Positions 24,736-33,453 of a stretch of DNA of 38,764 nucleotides are shown here, one piece after another (position 1 is the stretch's first letter; each line of letters starts with the position of its first letter). Both the position numbers and the translations under genes were made by a program. This DNA is from an uncultured Prevotella sp. (GTDB taxonomy: Bacteria; Bacteroidota; Bacteroidia; Bacteroidales; Bacteroidaceae): NCBI GenBank assembly GCA_947072805.1, contig CAMTJK010000001.1, positions 1 to 38,764 on the forward strand. The letters run 5' to 3'. Under the pieces are notes generated by a model. The model saw only the letters and a list, made by a program, of their open reading frames with translations. It had not been told where the DNA came from and did no database searches.

Positions 24736-24757
24736 TATCATTGTAACATGGCGTTTG

Positions 24758-24765
24758 TATATTTG
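24758..24765 (+). promoter_or_regulatory. -7 element of the porin gene
   Basis: TATATTTG matches TAnnTTTG and ends four bases before ATG 24770, so transcription would begin at the start codon or a few bases from it. No good -33 element is visible. Confidence 0.5.
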
Positions 24766-24769
24766 CGCC

Positions 24770-25798
24770 ATGAAAATGACATTAACAGTATTAAGAATGG
24801 CTGCAATTACAGCCTTGAGTGTCAGTACTGCCGGAGAGGTTGTGGCACAGGAGTGGAAACCTGAAATACACGGTACGATACGTGCTAAGTATGAGTACCA
24901 GTACGAGCGTGAGGAAGGACGCTTTGAGGTGCGAAACGCACGTTTTAGTGTAAGTGGAAAAGTCACGGAGACGGTAGCCTACAAGGCGGAAATTGATCTC
25001 TCGGACGAAGGCGAGATAAAAATGCTTGACGCCTATACGCGCCTTACTCCGGTAAGAGGACTTGATATCACTGTGGGACAAATGAGAGTCCCCTTCACCG
25101 TGGATGCACACCGCTCCCCGCATTTGCGCTATTTCGCCAATCGCTCTTTCATAGCCAAACAGGTGGGAAACGTACGTGATGTGGGCGCCACAATGGCATG
25201 GCAGACGGCGGGAATATTGCCGATAACAGTAGAAGCGGGCTTTTTCAACGGCTCGGGACTGACAAACCAGAAGAACTATTGGACGAAGTCACTTAACTTC
25301 TCTGCAAAGGCGAGAATGATGATACCACAGGGATGGTGCCTCACGTTGAGCACACAGAAGATAAGACCGGGATTGTCCACGATAATGATGTATAATGCTG
25401 CGCTCTACTATCACAATGCAGGATGGCATGTGGAGGGTGAGTATCTCTATAAGCACTATTCAAGAGGAGCGTATGGAGCTGTTCACTCATTTGACGGCTT
25501 CGTGAACTACGATATAGGACTGAAAGGTAAGAAGATGATGATCAAAAAGGTGTCGCCACTGGCGAGATGGGACTATATGTCGGACCACAGTGACGGAGTG
25601 ACTGCCGATGAGAGTGGATGTCTGGTTACTACCGACTATCGTCGAAGTCGTCTGACTGGTGGCGTAACGCTAAGCCTTGCTACGCCTTTTATTGCTGACA
25701 TAAGACTGAACTATGAAAAGTACTTTTACAGAGAGGGCGCGGTAATAAAGCCTTCGGAGCACGACAAGATAGTGTTGGAGGTTATGACGAGATTCTAA
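24770..25798 (+). CDS. OprO/OprP-like outer-membrane porin
   Basis: A 342-aa protein with a signal peptide ending near VVAQEW, followed by alternating beta-strand sequence of the phosphate-selective porin O/P type. Characteristic elements are RNARFSVSGKVTETVAYKAE, the conserved VGQMRVPFTVDAHRSP segment early in the barrel, FFNGSG, and a C-terminal aromatic end (EVMTRF) expected for barrel insertion. Such proteins pass phosphate or other anions; the substrate here is unknown. ATG 24770 removes 22 non-signal residues of the open frame. The start lies immediately behind a -7 element, suggesting a leaderless or very short-leader mRNA. The stop overlaps convergent uvrA by 4 bp. Confidence 0.82.
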   Translation: MKMTLTVLRMAAITALSVSTAGEVVAQEWKPEIHGTIRAKYEYQYEREEGRFEVRNARFSVSGKVTETVAYKAEIDLSDEGEIKMLDAYTRLTPVRGLDITVGQMRVPFTVDAHRSPHLRYFANRSFIAKQVGNVRDVGATMAWQTAGILPITVEAGFFNGSGLTNQKNYWTKSLNFSAKARMMIPQGWCLTLSTQKIRPGLSTIMMYNAALYYHNAGWHVEGEYLYKHYSRGAYGAVHSFDGFVNYDIGLKGKKMMIKKVSPLARWDYMSDHSDGVTADESGCLVTTDYRRSRLTGGVTLSLATPFIADIRLNYEKYFYREGAVIKPSEHDKIVLEVMTRF

Positions 25799-28617
25799 AG
25801 ATAGTGCGATGTGTAGCCTTTGCCACTGGCTGCAACCTCCTCTGGTGTGCCGCATGTTACTACCTCACCGCCATTGCTGCCACCCTCGGGTCCCATGTCA
25901 ATTATATGATCGGCAAGGCGTATTACATCGGTATTGTGTTCGATTATGATTACTGTGTTGCCACGCTCGACAAGTCTGTCGAGAACATCCATAAGAATGT
26001 TTATATCATCAGCATGAAGTCCGGTTGTGGGCTCATCGAGGATGAAGAGCGTGTTGCCCGTATCTTTCCGACTAAGTTCGGTTGCAAGTTTTACTCGCTG
26101 GCTCTCGCCGCCAGAGAGGGTGGTGGATGACTGTCCGAGTCGGATGTACCCAAGTCCTACGTCACGCAGTGTGCTTATCTTGCGGAGAATGTCGGGTACG
26201 TTTGAAAAGAAATCTACGGCACGGTCGATAGTCATGTCAAGAACATCGGCAATGCTTTTACCTTTATATCTTACTTCGAGTGTCTCACGGTTATATCGTT
26301 TTCCGTGGCATACTTCACATGGTACCATGACGTTGGGAAGAAAATTCATCTCAACAGTGGTACAGCCGTTGCCTCCGCATGCTTCGCAGCGTCCGCCTTT
26401 CACGTTGAAAGAAAAGCGACCGGGTTTATAGCCACGTATCTTTGCTTCTGGTAGATTGACGAAAAGTGAACGTATGTCGGAGAACACGCCTGTATATGTG
26501 GCAGGATTGGAGCGAGGCGTACGTCCCAGGGGGCTTTGGTCTACGGCGACGACCTTATCGATATTGTTGATGCCCTCTATGCTGTCGTATGGTGCCGGCT
26601 CTTGATGCGAACGGTAGAAATGTCGGCTAAGTATGGGGTATAGGGTTTCGTTGATGAGTGTGGACTTGCCGGAGCCGCTCACCCCGGTAATAACTATGAG
26701 TTTGCCAAGTGGGAACTCCACGTCTATGTCTTTAAGGTTGTTGCCGCGAGCTCCGTGGATAATGATGCTTTTGCCATTGCCAGCACGACGCTTGCGCCCC
26801 ATGGCAGGTGGAGGAGAGGCAAGATAGCGTGCAGTGGATACACGTTCGGCAACTTCAGGATTAAGCATCTCATTGGGTGTACCACAGAACACCACCTCAC
26901 CGCCCTTGCTGCCAGCAAGGGGACCAATATCGATAATGTGATCGGCACTTAGCATCATGTCCTTGTCGTGTTCCACTACAATGACGGTGTTGCCGAGGTC
27001 GCGCAGTGATTTCAGTGAGCGTATTAGTCGCTCGTTATCGCGTTGGTGCAGTCCAATGCTCGGCTCATCGAGGATGTAGAGTACATTGACAAGACGGGAA
27101 CCTATCTGTGTAGCAAGGCGTATGCGCTGGCTTTCTCCTCCGGAGAGAGATGCAGAGGGACGGTTTAGGGAAAGGTATCCGAGGCCGACCTCTAACAGGA
27201 AGTTGACACGTGTACTAATCTCCTTGAGAATCTCTTCTGCTATCTGCCGTTGCCGCTCCGTAAGTTTGGAAGGCAACTCGTCGAGCCATCGACGCAGTGT
27301 TACAATGTCCATGTCTGCCAGTTGGGATATGTCACAGTCGGCAATGCGATAGGAAAGGGCTTCGCGATTGAGACGCCTGCCGTTGCATTCGGGACAACGG
27401 CAGACAGCAGTGAACTGCTCGGTCCAGTTGCGTGCGGCAGCGCTGTCGTCGGTTTCCATCACAGTTCGAAGATATTTCATTATACCATCAAAATCGGTAA
27501 AATAGTCGCTTGATGTGGAGACGATTTCCTTGGCTATGCGTACCTTCTCGAGAGATCCGTAGAGTATCTCGCTCATGGCATCGTCTGGAATGTCGCTTAT
27601 GGGAGTCTTTATGGTGCAGTCGTATTTGTGGAGTAGGGCGTCAATCTGCCAGAATATCAACTGATTGCGGTATTTACCAAGCGGAACAATGGCCCCGGCA
27701 TGGATACTCAGACTGCGGTCTGGTATGACCTTGGTGATATCTACTTCACTTACTGTGCCGAGGCCTTTGCAGCGTGGGCATGCACCCTGAGGGGAGTTGA
27801 AAGAAAAATTGTTGGGCGCAGGCTCGCTGTAGGAAATGCCTGTGGTGGGGCACATAAGTCGTTTTGAGAAATGGCGTAGGCTGCCGCCATCGTCAGTGTC
27901 GATAATGATGAGCTGACCGTCACCCTGCTTCATTGCTGTAGCGACACTCTTCTTCAGCCTTTCAGAATCTTTAGATTGTACACGAAGCCTGTCTATGACC
28001 ACCTCTATGTCGTGGTTCTTGTAGCGGTCGGTTTTCATGCCGTTCACAAGCTCGGTGACTTCACCGTCAATGCGTACGTGAAGGTATCCCTTGCGACGCA
28101 GATTCTCAAAAAGTTCACGGTAATGTCCCTTGCGGCTGTGTACTAAAGGAGCGAGGATGAGGATGCGGCGTTCTGCATATTTTTGCATGATCATGGCAAG
28201 CACTTCTTCTTCGGTATATTTCACCATAGCCTCGCCGGTGGCATAGCTATAGGCTTGTGCCGCACGTGCGAAAAGCAGACGCAGAAAGTCGTAAATCTCG
28301 GTAGTAGTGCCCACGGTGGAGCGTGGATTTCTGTTGGTTGTTTTCTGTTCAATGCTAATGACTGGGCTTAGACCGGTAATCTTATCGACGTCAGGGCGCT
28401 CTGTGCCGCCAAGGAAGTTGCGGGCATAGGCAGAGAAGGTCTCTATATAACGCCGCTGACCTTCGGCGTAGATGGTATCGAACGCCAGCGATGACTTGCC
28501 AGACCCCGACAGCCCTGTAATTACAGTGAGGCTACCTCTCGGTATACTTACGTCGATGTTCTTAAGATTGTGTACTCTTGCTCCCCAAACGTATATCTTG
28601 TCGTCTTCTCTTTGCAT
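25795..28617 (-). CDS. uvrA: UvrA, nucleotide excision repair ATPase
   Basis: Full-length (940 aa) damage-recognition subunit of the UvrABC excinuclease. First ATPase: GLSGSGKS (35-42), LSGGESQRIRLATQIG and VLYILDEPSIGLHQ. Second: GVSGSGKSTLINETL, LSGGESQRVKLATELS and LFILDEPTTGLH. The three zinc-binding CxxC pairs are present, including CEACGGNGCTTVEMNFL with CEVCHGKRYN. Nothing is missing. It lies 15 bp downstream of the CHU_C-domain gene on the same strand and is probably co-transcribed with it. Its 3' end overlaps the porin gene convergently by 4 bp. Confidence 0.97.
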   Translation of the reverse strand: MQREDDKIYVWGARVHNLKNIDVSIPRGSLTVITGLSGSGKSSLAFDTIYAEGQRRYIETFSAYARNFLGGTERPDVDKITGLSPVISIEQKTTNRNPRSTVGTTTEIYDFLRLLFARAAQAYSYATGEAMVKYTEEEVLAMIMQKYAERRILILAPLVHSRKGHYRELFENLRRKGYLHVRIDGEVTELVNGMKTDRYKNHDIEVVIDRLRVQSKDSERLKKSVATAMKQGDGQLIIIDTDDGGSLRHFSKRLMCPTTGISYSEPAPNNFSFNSPQGACPRCKGLGTVSEVDITKVIPDRSLSIHAGAIVPLGKYRNQLIFWQIDALLHKYDCTIKTPISDIPDDAMSEILYGSLEKVRIAKEIVSTSSDYFTDFDGIMKYLRTVMETDDSAAARNWTEQFTAVCRCPECNGRRLNREALSYRIADCDISQLADMDIVTLRRWLDELPSKLTERQRQIAEEILKEISTRVNFLLEVGLGYLSLNRPSASLSGGESQRIRLATQIGSRLVNVLYILDEPSIGLHQRDNERLIRSLKSLRDLGNTVIVVEHDKDMMLSADHIIDIGPLAGSKGGEVVFCGTPNEMLNPEVAERVSTARYLASPPPAMGRKRRAGNGKSIIIHGARGNNLKDIDVEFPLGKLIVITGVSGSGKSTLINETLYPILSRHFYRSHQEPAPYDSIEGINNIDKVVAVDQSPLGRTPRSNPATYTGVFSDIRSLFVNLPEAKIRGYKPGRFSFNVKGGRCEACGGNGCTTVEMNFLPNVMVPCEVCHGKRYNRETLEVRYKGKSIADVLDMTIDRAVDFFSNVPDILRKISTLRDVGLGYIRLGQSSTTLSGGESQRVKLATELSRKDTGNTLFILDEPTTGLHADDINILMDVLDRLVERGNTVIIIEHNTDVIRLADHIIDMGPEGGSNGGEVVTCGTPEEVAASGKGYTSHYL

Positions 28618-28632
28618 TTCGGTCGATGTGTG

Positions 28633-29325
28633 TCAATATTCGGTGTTTTCCATATAGTCGCGCAGCAGATTTACATCGCGCTTTATGTTGTACTCTATTC
28701 CGTCTGCACCTTTTGCTTTTACCAAAACGTAGTATACGCCGGCTTTTACGGGAAATCCATGATAAGTGCCGTCCCAGCCTCCGTCAATGTCAGTCCACTC
28801 GTACAGCTTTTGTCCCCATCGGTTGAAAATGTATGCCTTGAAACTGATGATGCTTTTGTGGTTGCTTTTTGCCTTATAGATGTCGTTGATTCCGTCTCCA
28901 TTGGGCGAGAAGGCATTGGGCATTTCCAGTATACTGGAGCTTATGCTTACTATGATGGTTGAGACAAGTTCGGGCTGGGTATTGTCGTCGTAGCCTGTAC
29001 CGCTGTATGTGACGTATAGAGATACGGTTGTAGTTCCTGATTCTGTAAACTCATAACTTGTATTTTCCTCATAGCGTGTGAGATAGGCATCGGTTGCGCC
29101 GTCTTTCAAGAAGCGCCATTCGTATGAGGGCACTACTCCATCGTCAATGGCGGAGGGATTGGCACGGAAAGTAACGGAAAGTGGTGCTTGGGCATCGCTT
29201 ATGGCATCTGTGGTCTCGAAGGCTTCACCATCAACAGTATAGTACGCTGTAGGGTTGAAGTCTGCCACACAGACTACAGGGCAGAGTATAGCTATGGTTG
29301 CGAGGATATAAAATCGTATGTTCAT
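28633..29325 (-). CDS. Secreted protein with type B T9SS sorting (CHU_C) domain
   Basis: A 230-aa exported protein with a signal peptide ending near CVA (about residue 21). The middle has a PKD-like beta-sandwich part (FRANPSAIDDG, YEWRFLKDG, VSLYVTYSGTG). The last 85 residues or so are a gliding-motility-associated C-terminal domain: PNAFSPNGDGINDIYKAK, FNRWGQKLYEW and GWDGTYHGFPVKAGVYYVLV. This domain directs secretion through the type IX system. The protein is small, so it carries almost only the sorting module and one sandwich. It has its own -7 element, and uvrA follows. Confidence 0.85.
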   Translation of the reverse strand: MNIRFYILATIAILCPVVCVADFNPTAYYTVDGEAFETTDAISDAQAPLSVTFRANPSAIDDGVVPSYEWRFLKDGATDAYLTRYEENTSYEFTESGTTTVSLYVTYSGTGYDDNTQPELVSTIIVSISSSILEMPNAFSPNGDGINDIYKAKSNHKSIISFKAYIFNRWGQKLYEWTDIDGGWDGTYHGFPVKAGVYYVLVKAKGADGIEYNIKRDVNLLRDYMENTEY

Positions 29326-29346
29326 AGTTATTCATGTTTTATCCTG

Positions 29347-29354
29347 CAAAAGTA
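29347..29354 (-). promoter_or_regulatory. -7 element of the CHU_C gene and uvrA
   Basis: On the minus strand TACTTTTG matches TAnnTTTG, 21 bp before ATG 29325. It would serve both the sorting-domain gene and uvrA. Confidence 0.5.
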
Positions 29355-29540
29355 ATCATAAAATCTGAGTTAAGCCACACAACGGCGCCTTTTTCTGTTA
29401 GAAGAATATAGCATGATGGTGCATGATGGACCATGTTATGTACTATGGTTGATGTGTTATATAGACAGCAAGATTATGCAGGGCTGATAGCAAAGCGGAG
29501 TGATATAGTCGGGAAATAAATGCTATATAAGTGGGGAATA

Positions 29541-29577
29541 GGAAAAGAAAAGGGACTTGCCGATAACGACAAGTCCC
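29541..29577 (-). terminator. Rho-independent terminator of the peptidase operon
   Basis: On the minus strand, GGGACTTG (from 29577) pairs with CAAGTCCC (to 29552) across a 10-nt loop. TTTTCTTTTCC follows. It lies 24 bp beyond the stop of the small membrane protein gene. Confidence 0.8.
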
Positions 29578-29600
29578 CAGTTGTATCATCAAATTCTTTT

Positions 29601-29807
29601 TTATTTGTCGATGATGTAGGCAAAGAGTACGGCGCAGAAGCCAAACAGCGCAATGATGACAAGTGTCATGAACGCATATTTTGTAAAATAATTGCGGCGC
29701 TTTATTGCTCTTAACGATTCTCTCTTGAATCTGCTTGCGTCATCTACTTCCTTTGCTTTGCTATGATTCATTTTGTGTTGTACTCTTATATTATCCATAT
29801 TTTTCAT
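29601..29807 (-). CDS. Small single-pass membrane protein
   Basis: A 68-aa protein with a charged N-terminal half (KEVDDASRFKRESLRAIKRR) and one hydrophobic helix (about residues 46-65) ending in AYIIDK. Lys and Arg before the helix predict a cytoplasmic N-terminus. It follows the C1 peptidase gene by 57 bp, with a good terminator after it, so it is the last gene of that operon. The family is not recognised. Start at ATG 29807 with GGAAAAA just upstream; ATG 29798 is an alternative. Confidence 0.65.
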   Translation of the reverse strand: MKNMDNIRVQHKMNHSKAKEVDDASRFKRESLRAIKRRNYFTKYAFMTLVIIALFGFCAVLFAYIIDK

Positions 29808-29864
29808 TCTTTTATTTTTCCAATGATACTCTGCCGTAATAAATTGTCAGCGGAGTGGGAACTC

Positions 29865-31067
29865 TTATATTCCCATTTTTTTGCGTATGTCTTTAGGTAT
29901 GGCGTTTTTGTTTACCATGAAGTCCATTGTGTTAGCGATGATAAAGGTCTTGGTCATGTACCAAATGCCTTTGTAGTCACCGAATTCACCCCATGAATTT
30001 TTTACCATATAGTACTCCTTGCCGTTTTGGTCTTTAGCTATACCATATATAAGCATACCGTGATCGTCTGTTAGCTCCCAGTTGTCATAGCGCTGTTGTC
30101 GCATTTCCTGTGTGGGTACTATTTCGGGCGCTGTGCAACCGAGAGAGTCGAAAAGTTCGCTTTTCTTGCTCTTTTCAAGACGTAGCCAACGTGCAGCATC
30201 GCTGCCGGAAAGGCTTTGTACCTGCTTCATGTCGTAAGCGTAAGCTGTTCCCTTGCGTGTGAACCCCTCTTCCGATACATCGCCGCCCCAGGCTACAGTA
30301 TAGCCGTTGTTGATGGCGTTGTCAATAATACGCTGCATATCTTCCATGGGGATGTTCCAGGACAGAGGATTACGCCAGTTATCTTGCACTTCCACGGCAA
30401 ACTGTGTCCAGAAAGGATGGTGCGTGTAGCTCGTTATGGTCACGTAGTCATCCCAATTTAAGCTAAGGCTTTGTGCAAATTCTTTAGGAGTGTAGGTCTT
30501 ACCTTCATATTTGAAAGTTTCGGGGCACTGTCCGAGGTAGGCGTCAAGTATTCCCTGCAGTCCCACTTTCCATTGCGAGGATATTTTCTTTGCTTCGCTT
30601 TTAGCTATCGTGGTGACATATGGCGTCATAACCTCGAAGAATTCGTTAAAGTTGTTTAGCGAATCTCCGTAAAGACTTCCGGCAAAGGGCATTGCGTCTT
30701 CCGGACAGATACCGTAGTTCTGAAGTACGTAAAGTACGTCATAGGCAGATCCACCCTGTGAGAATTGGCAATCGCCGTGCAGTCTTACAACCTGGATGGC
30801 ACGATCCATATAATTCTTGTTAGTAACAAAGGCCTCGCAAAGATCGTAGGTCTTGCCGCTCTTTTTCAGTATTTCGCTCTCAAAGTACGACAATGTAGAA
30901 TAAGCCCAGCAGGTGCCACTGCGGTTCTGGTCCTTGATACTTGTGATTGGATTCTCTTTGACAGTGGTGAATACAGGCTTGTTCTTGTTCACCGTTTCTT
31001 TGTCTTCCTGAGCCTGTACGCTCATAGCCATAAGGGAAATGAGCGCAAGTGATAAAATTTTTTTCAT
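29865..31067 (-). CDS. Secreted C1-family cysteine peptidase (PepC/bleomycin hydrolase-like)
   Basis: 400-aa peptidase with a signal peptide (MKKILSLALISLMAMSVQAQ). The papain-like site is visible: Gln47 and nucleophile Cys53 in KDQNRSGTCWAYSTLSYFES, His336 in TDDHGMLIYGIA, and Asn357 in VKNSWGEFG. The order and large insertions match the C1B aminopeptidase C/bleomycin hydrolase branch. That branch is normally cytoplasmic; Bacteroidales members with signal peptides are exported. It likely degrades peptides in the periplasm or outside. It lies 15 bp after the M24 peptidase gene, in the same operon. Confidence 0.9.
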   Translation of the reverse strand: MKKILSLALISLMAMSVQAQEDKETVNKNKPVFTTVKENPITSIKDQNRSGTCWAYSTLSYFESEILKKSGKTYDLCEAFVTNKNYMDRAIQVVRLHGDCQFSQGGSAYDVLYVLQNYGICPEDAMPFAGSLYGDSLNNFNEFFEVMTPYVTTIAKSEAKKISSQWKVGLQGILDAYLGQCPETFKYEGKTYTPKEFAQSLSLNWDDYVTITSYTHHPFWTQFAVEVQDNWRNPLSWNIPMEDMQRIIDNAINNGYTVAWGGDVSEEGFTRKGTAYAYDMKQVQSLSGSDAARWLRLEKSKKSELFDSLGCTAPEIVPTQEMRQQRYDNWELTDDHGMLIYGIAKDQNGKEYYMVKNSWGEFGDYKGIWYMTKTFIIANTMDFMVNKNAIPKDIRKKMGI

Positions 31068-31082
31068 GTTATTATTGTTATT

Positions 31083-32477
31083 TTAGTTGCTCTCCATGTA
31101 TTTCTCAATGTCTTCCGGGTGGTATGGGATGCGGTTGGCACCGAGGAAACGACAACCGTCTTTAGTGATGAGAATGTCGTCCTCAATGCGAATGCCTCCA
31201 AAATCCTTGTATGTCTCGAGCAAGTCGAAGTTTATCCACTCTTTGCAGTGTCCCTTGGCACGCCAATCATCGATGAGTGCAGGAATAAAGTAAATTCCAG
31301 GTTCGTCTGTCATTACGAAGTTCTCTTCAAGTCTACGCCCCATGCGGAGACAGTTTGTGCCGAATTGCGTAGAGGGTTGTGTCTCGTCGTCGAAGCCTAC
31401 ATACTGCTGTCCAAGACCCTCCATGTCGTGAACGTCCATACCCATCATGTGTCCCAGACCGTGAGGCATGAACATGGCATGGGCTCCGGCTTGCACAGCT
31501 TCTTCTGTATCACCCTTCATCAGACCAATATCCTTTAGTTTATCGGTCATCATCCTGCATACATCCATGTGGACGTCATACCATCGTACCCCCGGCTTTG
31601 CCACTTCAATGGCGTAGTCGTGGCAAGATTCCACTATGCGGTATATATCCAACTGCCTTTGTGTGAATTTTCCTGATACAGGAAAAGTGCGGGTGTTGTC
31701 GGAACAGTAGTCGTTAAGTTCACATCCGGAATCACATAAAGCCAGACGTCCGGATTCAAGAAGATTATCGGACGGTCCGCCGTGCATTATTTCTCCATGC
31801 TGTGTGAATATTGTGGGAAAACTTACTTTCTGTGCGTGTGAGTTGGCGATGCCATCAACCTGTCCGCCTACATAGCGTTCTGTACGTCCAGGGCGTGTCA
31901 GCTTCATGGCGGTGGTGTGCATGAGGTAGCCTACCTCGCAGGCAGCTTCAATGGCGACAATCTCCTGCTGTTCCTTTGTGGAACGCATCTTTACCACGGC
32001 ATTGATAAGTTCTATTGAAGCCGACTCACGTTGTTGGTTGGGGTGGATGCCGAGCAGATCCATTATGAATATTTGTGTGTCGTGGCGATAAGGAGGCAGA
32101 AAGTGTATTTTGCGATGGCTGTCAAGAGCTTTGTTGCAGATGGACTTTAGTTCTTTGAGAGGGAAAGTGGTGCTTATTCCGACTTGTGATGCCATGTTGC
32201 TTACACTTTCTACTTCGCCGAACCATACAATATCCTCAATGTCAATGTCATTGCCGATAAGAATGTCGTTGTCGTTGTCAATATCGATAACACCAACAAG
32301 GCCGTCGCGATGCAGCCCGAAATAGTAAAGGAAACAGGAATCCTGTCTGAAAGGATAGTAGGAATTGGCCGGATAGTTGGCTGGAGATTCGTTGTTGCCA
32401 AATAAAAAGATTATGCCGCTCTTTACAAGTTTTTTCAACTCTGTACGACGGCGAATATAGGTTTCTTCGCTAAACAT
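31083..32477 (-). CDS. Xaa-Pro aminopeptidase/dipeptidase (M24B)
   Basis: 464-aa cytoplasmic metallopeptidase. An N-terminal AMP_N domain (about 1-135) precedes the pita-bread catalytic domain. The five metal ligands expected for aminopeptidase P are present with correct spacing: Asp249 (LALCDSG), Asp260 (CSDNTRTF), His343 (MPHGLGHMMG), Glu392 (VMTDEPGIYF) and Glu432 (GIRIEDDILIT). It removes N-terminal residues before proline. It is the first gene of an operon with the C1 peptidase and a small membrane protein, and together these point to peptide catabolism. TATCTTTG at 32514-32521 lies 36 bp upstream. Confidence 0.93.
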   Translation of the reverse strand: MFSEETYIRRRTELKKLVKSGIIFLFGNNESPANYPANSYYPFRQDSCFLYYFGLHRDGLVGVIDIDNDNDILIGNDIDIEDIVWFGEVESVSNMASQVGISTTFPLKELKSICNKALDSHRKIHFLPPYRHDTQIFIMDLLGIHPNQQRESASIELINAVVKMRSTKEQQEIVAIEAACEVGYLMHTTAMKLTRPGRTERYVGGQVDGIANSHAQKVSFPTIFTQHGEIMHGGPSDNLLESGRLALCDSGCELNDYCSDNTRTFPVSGKFTQRQLDIYRIVESCHDYAIEVAKPGVRWYDVHMDVCRMMTDKLKDIGLMKGDTEEAVQAGAHAMFMPHGLGHMMGMDVHDMEGLGQQYVGFDDETQPSTQFGTNCLRMGRRLEENFVMTDEPGIYFIPALIDDWRAKGHCKEWINFDLLETYKDFGGIRIEDDILITKDGCRFLGANRIPYHPEDIEKYMESN

Positions 32478-32513
32478 AATTAAAAAAACGCCTTTTTATA
32501 ATGGAATGTGCTG

Positions 32514-32521
32514 CAAAGATA
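32514..32521 (-). promoter_or_regulatory. -7 element of the M24 peptidase operon
   Basis: TATCTTTG on the minus strand matches TAnnTTTG. It is divergent from the lipase -7 element at 32544-32551, so the two promoters overlap in a 94-bp gap between start codons. Confidence 0.6.
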
Positions 32522-32543
32522 TAGCTTTTTTGATGAAAATCAG

Positions 32544-32551
32544 TATCTTTG
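32544..32551 (+). promoter_or_regulatory. -7 element of the patatin-like gene
   Basis: TATCTTTG matches TAnnTTTG, 19 bp before the start codon. It faces away from the M24 operon promoter. Confidence 0.6.
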
Positions 32552-32570
32552 CGTGATTTTTAAGTAAAAA

Positions 32571-33413
32571 ATGCAAATTGACAGAAATACAGGATTGGTA
32601 CTTGAGGGTGGGGGAATGAGAGGCGTTTTTACAAGCGGAGTGCTCGATGCCTTCATGAAATATGAATGCCATTTCAAATATGTTGTCGCTGTTTCTGCCG
32701 GCGCCTGCAATGGAATGTCATACATTAGTCGCCAGCCGAGACGAGCCCGGATATCGAATATTGACATGCTTGTGAAGTATGATTATCTCGGGCTACATCA
32801 ATTCTTTAATCACGGATGTATTTATGACCCAGAATTGCTTTATGACAAGTTTCCTAACGAGATAGTACCTTTTGACTATGATACGTATTTCAAGAATGCC
32901 GCAACATTTGAAATGGTAACAACCAATTGCCTGACAGGTAGGGCAGAATACCTCTCCGAGGTGTCCGATCGCCGTAGAGCTATTGATATAGTGCATGCAA
33001 GTAGCAGTCTCCCCTATGTATGCAAGATAATAAATGTGGATGGAGTGCCGATGCTTGATGGTGGAATAGTAGATAGTATCCCCGTGATGAGGGCTGTGTC
33101 TACAGGACATTGCTGTAATGTTGTCATTTCAACGCGCAACAGAGGATACCGCAATCAGGGGCGTGATCGCAAGATACCACCTTTTATATATAGTGAATAT
33201 CCACGGTTGAGGGTAGCGCTAAGCCACCGTATAGATGCTTACAATAACCAGTTGGAGATGATCGAAAGAATGGAGGATGAGGGAAGCGTCATATGCATTC
33301 GTCCACGTCGTATGATGGACGTCGATAGATTGACTAAGGACGCCAGAAAGTTGGAAGCATTATATGAGGAAGGTTATAAGCTTGGATGTGAATTTTGTGA
33401 GAAATATATGTAA
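32571..33413 (+). CDS. Patatin-like phospholipase
   Basis: A 280-aa cytoplasmic lipid acyl hydrolase of the YjjU-like patatin group. The catalytic elements are the oxyanion loop GGGMRGVFTSG near the N-terminus, nucleophile Ser42 in VSAGAC, and Asp163 in MLDGGIVDSIP, which completes the Ser-Asp dyad. No signal peptide. The C-terminal third has the RRARK-type basic segment typical of this group. It is divergent from the M24 operon. The GH51 gene follows after 40 bp and may be co-transcribed. Confidence 0.9.
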   Translation: MQIDRNTGLVLEGGGMRGVFTSGVLDAFMKYECHFKYVVAVSAGACNGMSYISRQPRRARISNIDMLVKYDYLGLHQFFNHGCIYDPELLYDKFPNEIVPFDYDTYFKNAATFEMVTTNCLTGRAEYLSEVSDRRRAIDIVHASSSLPYVCKIINVDGVPMLDGGIVDSIPVMRAVSTGHCCNVVISTRNRGYRNQGRDRKIPPFIYSEYPRLRVALSHRIDAYNNQLEMIERMEDEGSVICIRPRRMMDVDRLTKDARKLEALYEEGYKLGCEFCEKYM

Positions 33414-33453
33414 TAACTATTATACAGTCATGAACAACTACTATAAAATTACT

